From an uncultured Oscillospiraceae bacterium (GTDB lineage Bacteria; Bacillota; Clostridia; Oscillospirales; Acutalibacteraceae): a DNA stretch of 6,609 bases. Where the stretch lies: assembly GCA_900552285.1 (NCBI GenBank), contig URYV01000084.1, positions 1-6,609 on the forward strand. Reading direction: 5' to 3'. This document shows, one piece after another, positions 5,569 to 6,609 of this stretch; the first letter of the stretch is position 1; the number at the start of each line of letters is the position of its first letter. The position numbers and the translations under genes were made by a program. The notes beneath the pieces were generated by a model that was given only the letters and a program-made list of their open reading frames with translations, ran no database searches and had not been told where the DNA came from.

Positions 5569-5569
5569 A
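5538..5569 (-). promoter_or_regulatory. Candidate sigma-A-type promoter of the ferredoxin-hydrogenase operon
   Basis: On the minus strand, TTGACC (5569-5564) matches the -35 consensus in five of six bases. With a 17-base spacer the -10 would be TCCTAT (5546-5541, three of six). A better -10, TATACG (5543-5538, four of six), requires a 20-base spacer. The -35 is convincing and the -10 is not. The site lies 48-79 bases before the first ferredoxin start, in the only sizeable gap upstream of the operon. Confidence 0.4.
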
Positions 5570-5578
5570 TACGCTTTT

Positions 5579-6322
5579 TTAAATGAATTTATTTACCACC
5601 GAGGCATAGAATTTCATTTCCTCGGAGATTCCCTTGGCAGATTTCGCGGCGGCGATAATGGGCAGCCACGATTTTATATATTCCTTCGTTCTTCCGCTCT
5701 TTTCACAAATCAAATCAAGATATTTTTCGGCGGTTGCTTCGTCGTTGTTATACAGAAAATAGAGATAGCTGCCCACCACGTCGGCCGAACCGTTGCCCTT
5801 TGCGGCATGGGACCAGTCGAGAATGTAGGGCGTGCCGTCGGTGGAAACGACGATGTTTGAGGGGTTGAAGTCGCCGTGGCAGATTTTGCTGTGGCGGGGC
5901 ATTTCGCCCAGGCGGTTGAGCAAATCATAGCGCACGGTGGCGGGAAAATCGGTGTCGCAGATGCTGCGGGTTATCTTGTCGTTAAGAGGCACAAGTTCGG
6001 GGCAGTTTCTCGACAGCACGTCAAGCTGAAGGTCGGCGAACATATCAAGATATTCGTCGAATTTCTCGGGCTGCTCGGCCATAAGCTGAGAAAGCGACTT
6101 ACCCTTGATGTGTTCATACACAATGGCCCACTTGCCGTTTATAACGGTGACCTCCAGGATTTTGGGTATATTAAGACCCGTTTCCTCAAGGCGGGCCTGA
6201 TTCAAAGCTTCGTTAAGCACGTCGGATTTTTTGTGGTCCTTGTTGAAAACCTTAAAGCTGTGATCTCCTTCGCAGTATACGGTTTTGCTGTTTCTCACGG
6301 CGATTATTCTGTCAAGTTTCAT
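5579..6322 (-). CDS. Aminoglycoside phosphotransferase (APH)-fold small-molecule kinase, substrate unknown
   Basis: 247 residues with a protein-kinase-like phosphotransferase fold. Lys24 in the FKVF strand is a candidate ATP-binding lysine, and a hinge-like segment IVYEHIKGKSL follows at 67-77. The catalytic loop is CHGDFNPSNIV (148-158, with Asp151 and Asn156), and the metal-binding Asp169 lies in ILDWSHAA. These make an active enzyme likely. Such chromosomal clostridial members (often labelled TIGR02172 or phosphotransferase family) are not shown to be antibiotic-resistance enzymes, and no resistance is claimed. The ATG at 6322 overlaps the rex stop by 4 bases (ATGA) and follows an AAAGGAG site, so it is co-translated with rex. 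The next gene is 88 bases downstream with no terminator in between, so read-through into the hydrogenase operon is possible. It is shorter than typical APH(3') enzymes (about 260 residues). Confidence 0.8.
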   Translation of the reverse strand: MKLDRIIAVRNSKTVYCEGDHSFKVFNKDHKKSDVLNEALNQARLEETGLNIPKILEVTVINGKWAIVYEHIKGKSLSQLMAEQPEKFDEYLDMFADLQLDVLSRNCPELVPLNDKITRSICDTDFPATVRYDLLNRLGEMPRHSKICHGDFNPSNIVVSTDGTPYILDWSHAAKGNGSADVVGSYLYFLYNNDEATAEKYLDLICEKSGRTKEYIKSWLPIIAAAKSAKGISEEMKFYASVVNKFI

Positions 6323-6609
6323 TTTGTTCTCCTTTGATCTATCTGCATTTTAAGGTATGCCGACGAGGCCACCATATTTTCATATTCAACCACCGCGTCG
6401 GGCGGGGTGGAAAGACGGCAGGGCGTCATGCACCAGACCGCCTTTATTCCGTTTTCGTATAACAGCTCGAAAGCGTCCTGAGCGCCTTCGGGCGGAACGT
6501 TTATTATTCCGAGGGACACCTCGTTTTCGCCGCAGAATTTCGCAAAATCGCTCATGGTGTGCGACCGCGTCGCCGCGCTGCAGCGATTCTTCCTGACCCA
6601 CGACCGTAC
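6319..6609 (-). CDS. rex: Redox-sensing transcriptional repressor Rex, C-terminal part (5' end outside window)
   Basis: The frame is open from the window edge to a TGA at 6321-6319. The part from 6555 downward (78 residues, beginning MSDFAKFC) matches the end of Rex: an SLGIINVPPEGAQDAFELL strand-helix, then NGIKAVWCMTPCRL and a PPDAVVEYENM block. This is the NAD(H)-binding Rossmann domain and its C-terminal dimerisation region. The DNA-binding winged helix would lie upstream, outside the window; full Rex is about 210 residues. Rex represses fermentation and hydrogenase genes when NADH/NAD+ is low. Being the first gene of this minus-strand cluster, it is a candidate regulator of the hydrogenases. 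The roughly 18 codons before Met at 6555 do not look like Rex in this frame, so the end of the window may contain a frameshift or a join; see findings. Confidence 0.78.
   Translation of the reverse strand, partial: VRSWVRKNRCSAATRSHTMSDFAKFCGENEVSLGIINVPPEGAQDAFELLYENGIKAVWCMTPCRLSTPPDAVVEYENMVASSAYLKMQIDQRRTK

Noticed and set aside
5579..6322. Aminoglycoside resistance gene
   Set aside because: Only the general phosphotransferase fold and catalytic motifs are visible. The gene is embedded in a housekeeping-type redox cluster with no mobile element, so a resistance call is not supported.
1..6609. Mobile elements, CRISPR arrays, tRNA or rRNA genes, riboswitches
   Set aside because: No transposase motif, regular repeat-spacer pattern, cloverleaf or recognisable aptamer was seen on either strand; the gaps are short and accounted for.

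Overview
The window looks like part of the chromosome of a strictly anaerobic, fermentative clostridial Firmicute, most likely of the Ruminococcaceae/Oscillospiraceae type. The reasons are two different [FeFe]-hydrogenase proteins in one operon, a Rex redox repressor, a YwlG-family (DUF436) protein, strong AGGAGG-type ribosome binding sites and a base composition near 50% GC by eye. All gene identities come from reading motifs in the translated sequence; no database search was run.

Layout. A plus-strand gene (1-341, 3' part of a YwlG/DUF436 protein) runs into a bidirectional terminator (about 350-395). Everything to its right is on the minus strand. In transcription order these genes are: the 3' part of rex (6609-6319), a phosphotransferase-fold kinase overlapping rex by 4 bases (6322-5579), an 88-base gap with a candidate promoter and a striking inverted repeat, two tandem small thioredoxin-like [2Fe-2S] ferredoxins (5490-5245 and 5244-4990), a sensory [FeFe]-hydrogenase HydS with Fe-S and PAS domains (4986-3313), a SpoIIE/PP2C-type phosphatase overlapping hydS by 8 bases (3320-2148), and a group B [FeFe]-hydrogenase (2115-691). 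The last is followed by a near-perfect 15-bp terminator hairpin (644-676). Beyond it lies a small glycine-rich membrane protein (585-406).

How the genes may work together. The five genes from 5490 to 691 are packed with gaps of -8 to 32 bases and read as one hydrogen-metabolism operon. HydS carries an H-cluster domain whose proton-relay glutamates are replaced. It also has a Fe-S domain, a PAS domain and a C-terminal helix, but no output enzyme of its own. The overlapping PP2C phosphatase is the obvious output partner, which matches the phosphatase-linked sensory class of [FeFe]-hydrogenases. The group B hydrogenase keeps a complete proton relay and is the likely catalytic enzyme, presumably ferredoxin-linked. 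Rex, upstream, would add NADH/NAD+ sensing. A similar arrangement (a ferredoxin-type HydA2 linked to a putative H2-sensing HydS) is known from Ruminococcus albus, so the system is not wholly new. Its phosphatase target, the role of the twin ferredoxins and the phosphatase's C-terminal domain remain open.

No tRNA, rRNA, CRISPR array, insertion sequence or hydrogenase maturase (HydE/F/G) gene was seen. No gap between genes exceeds about 105 bases.
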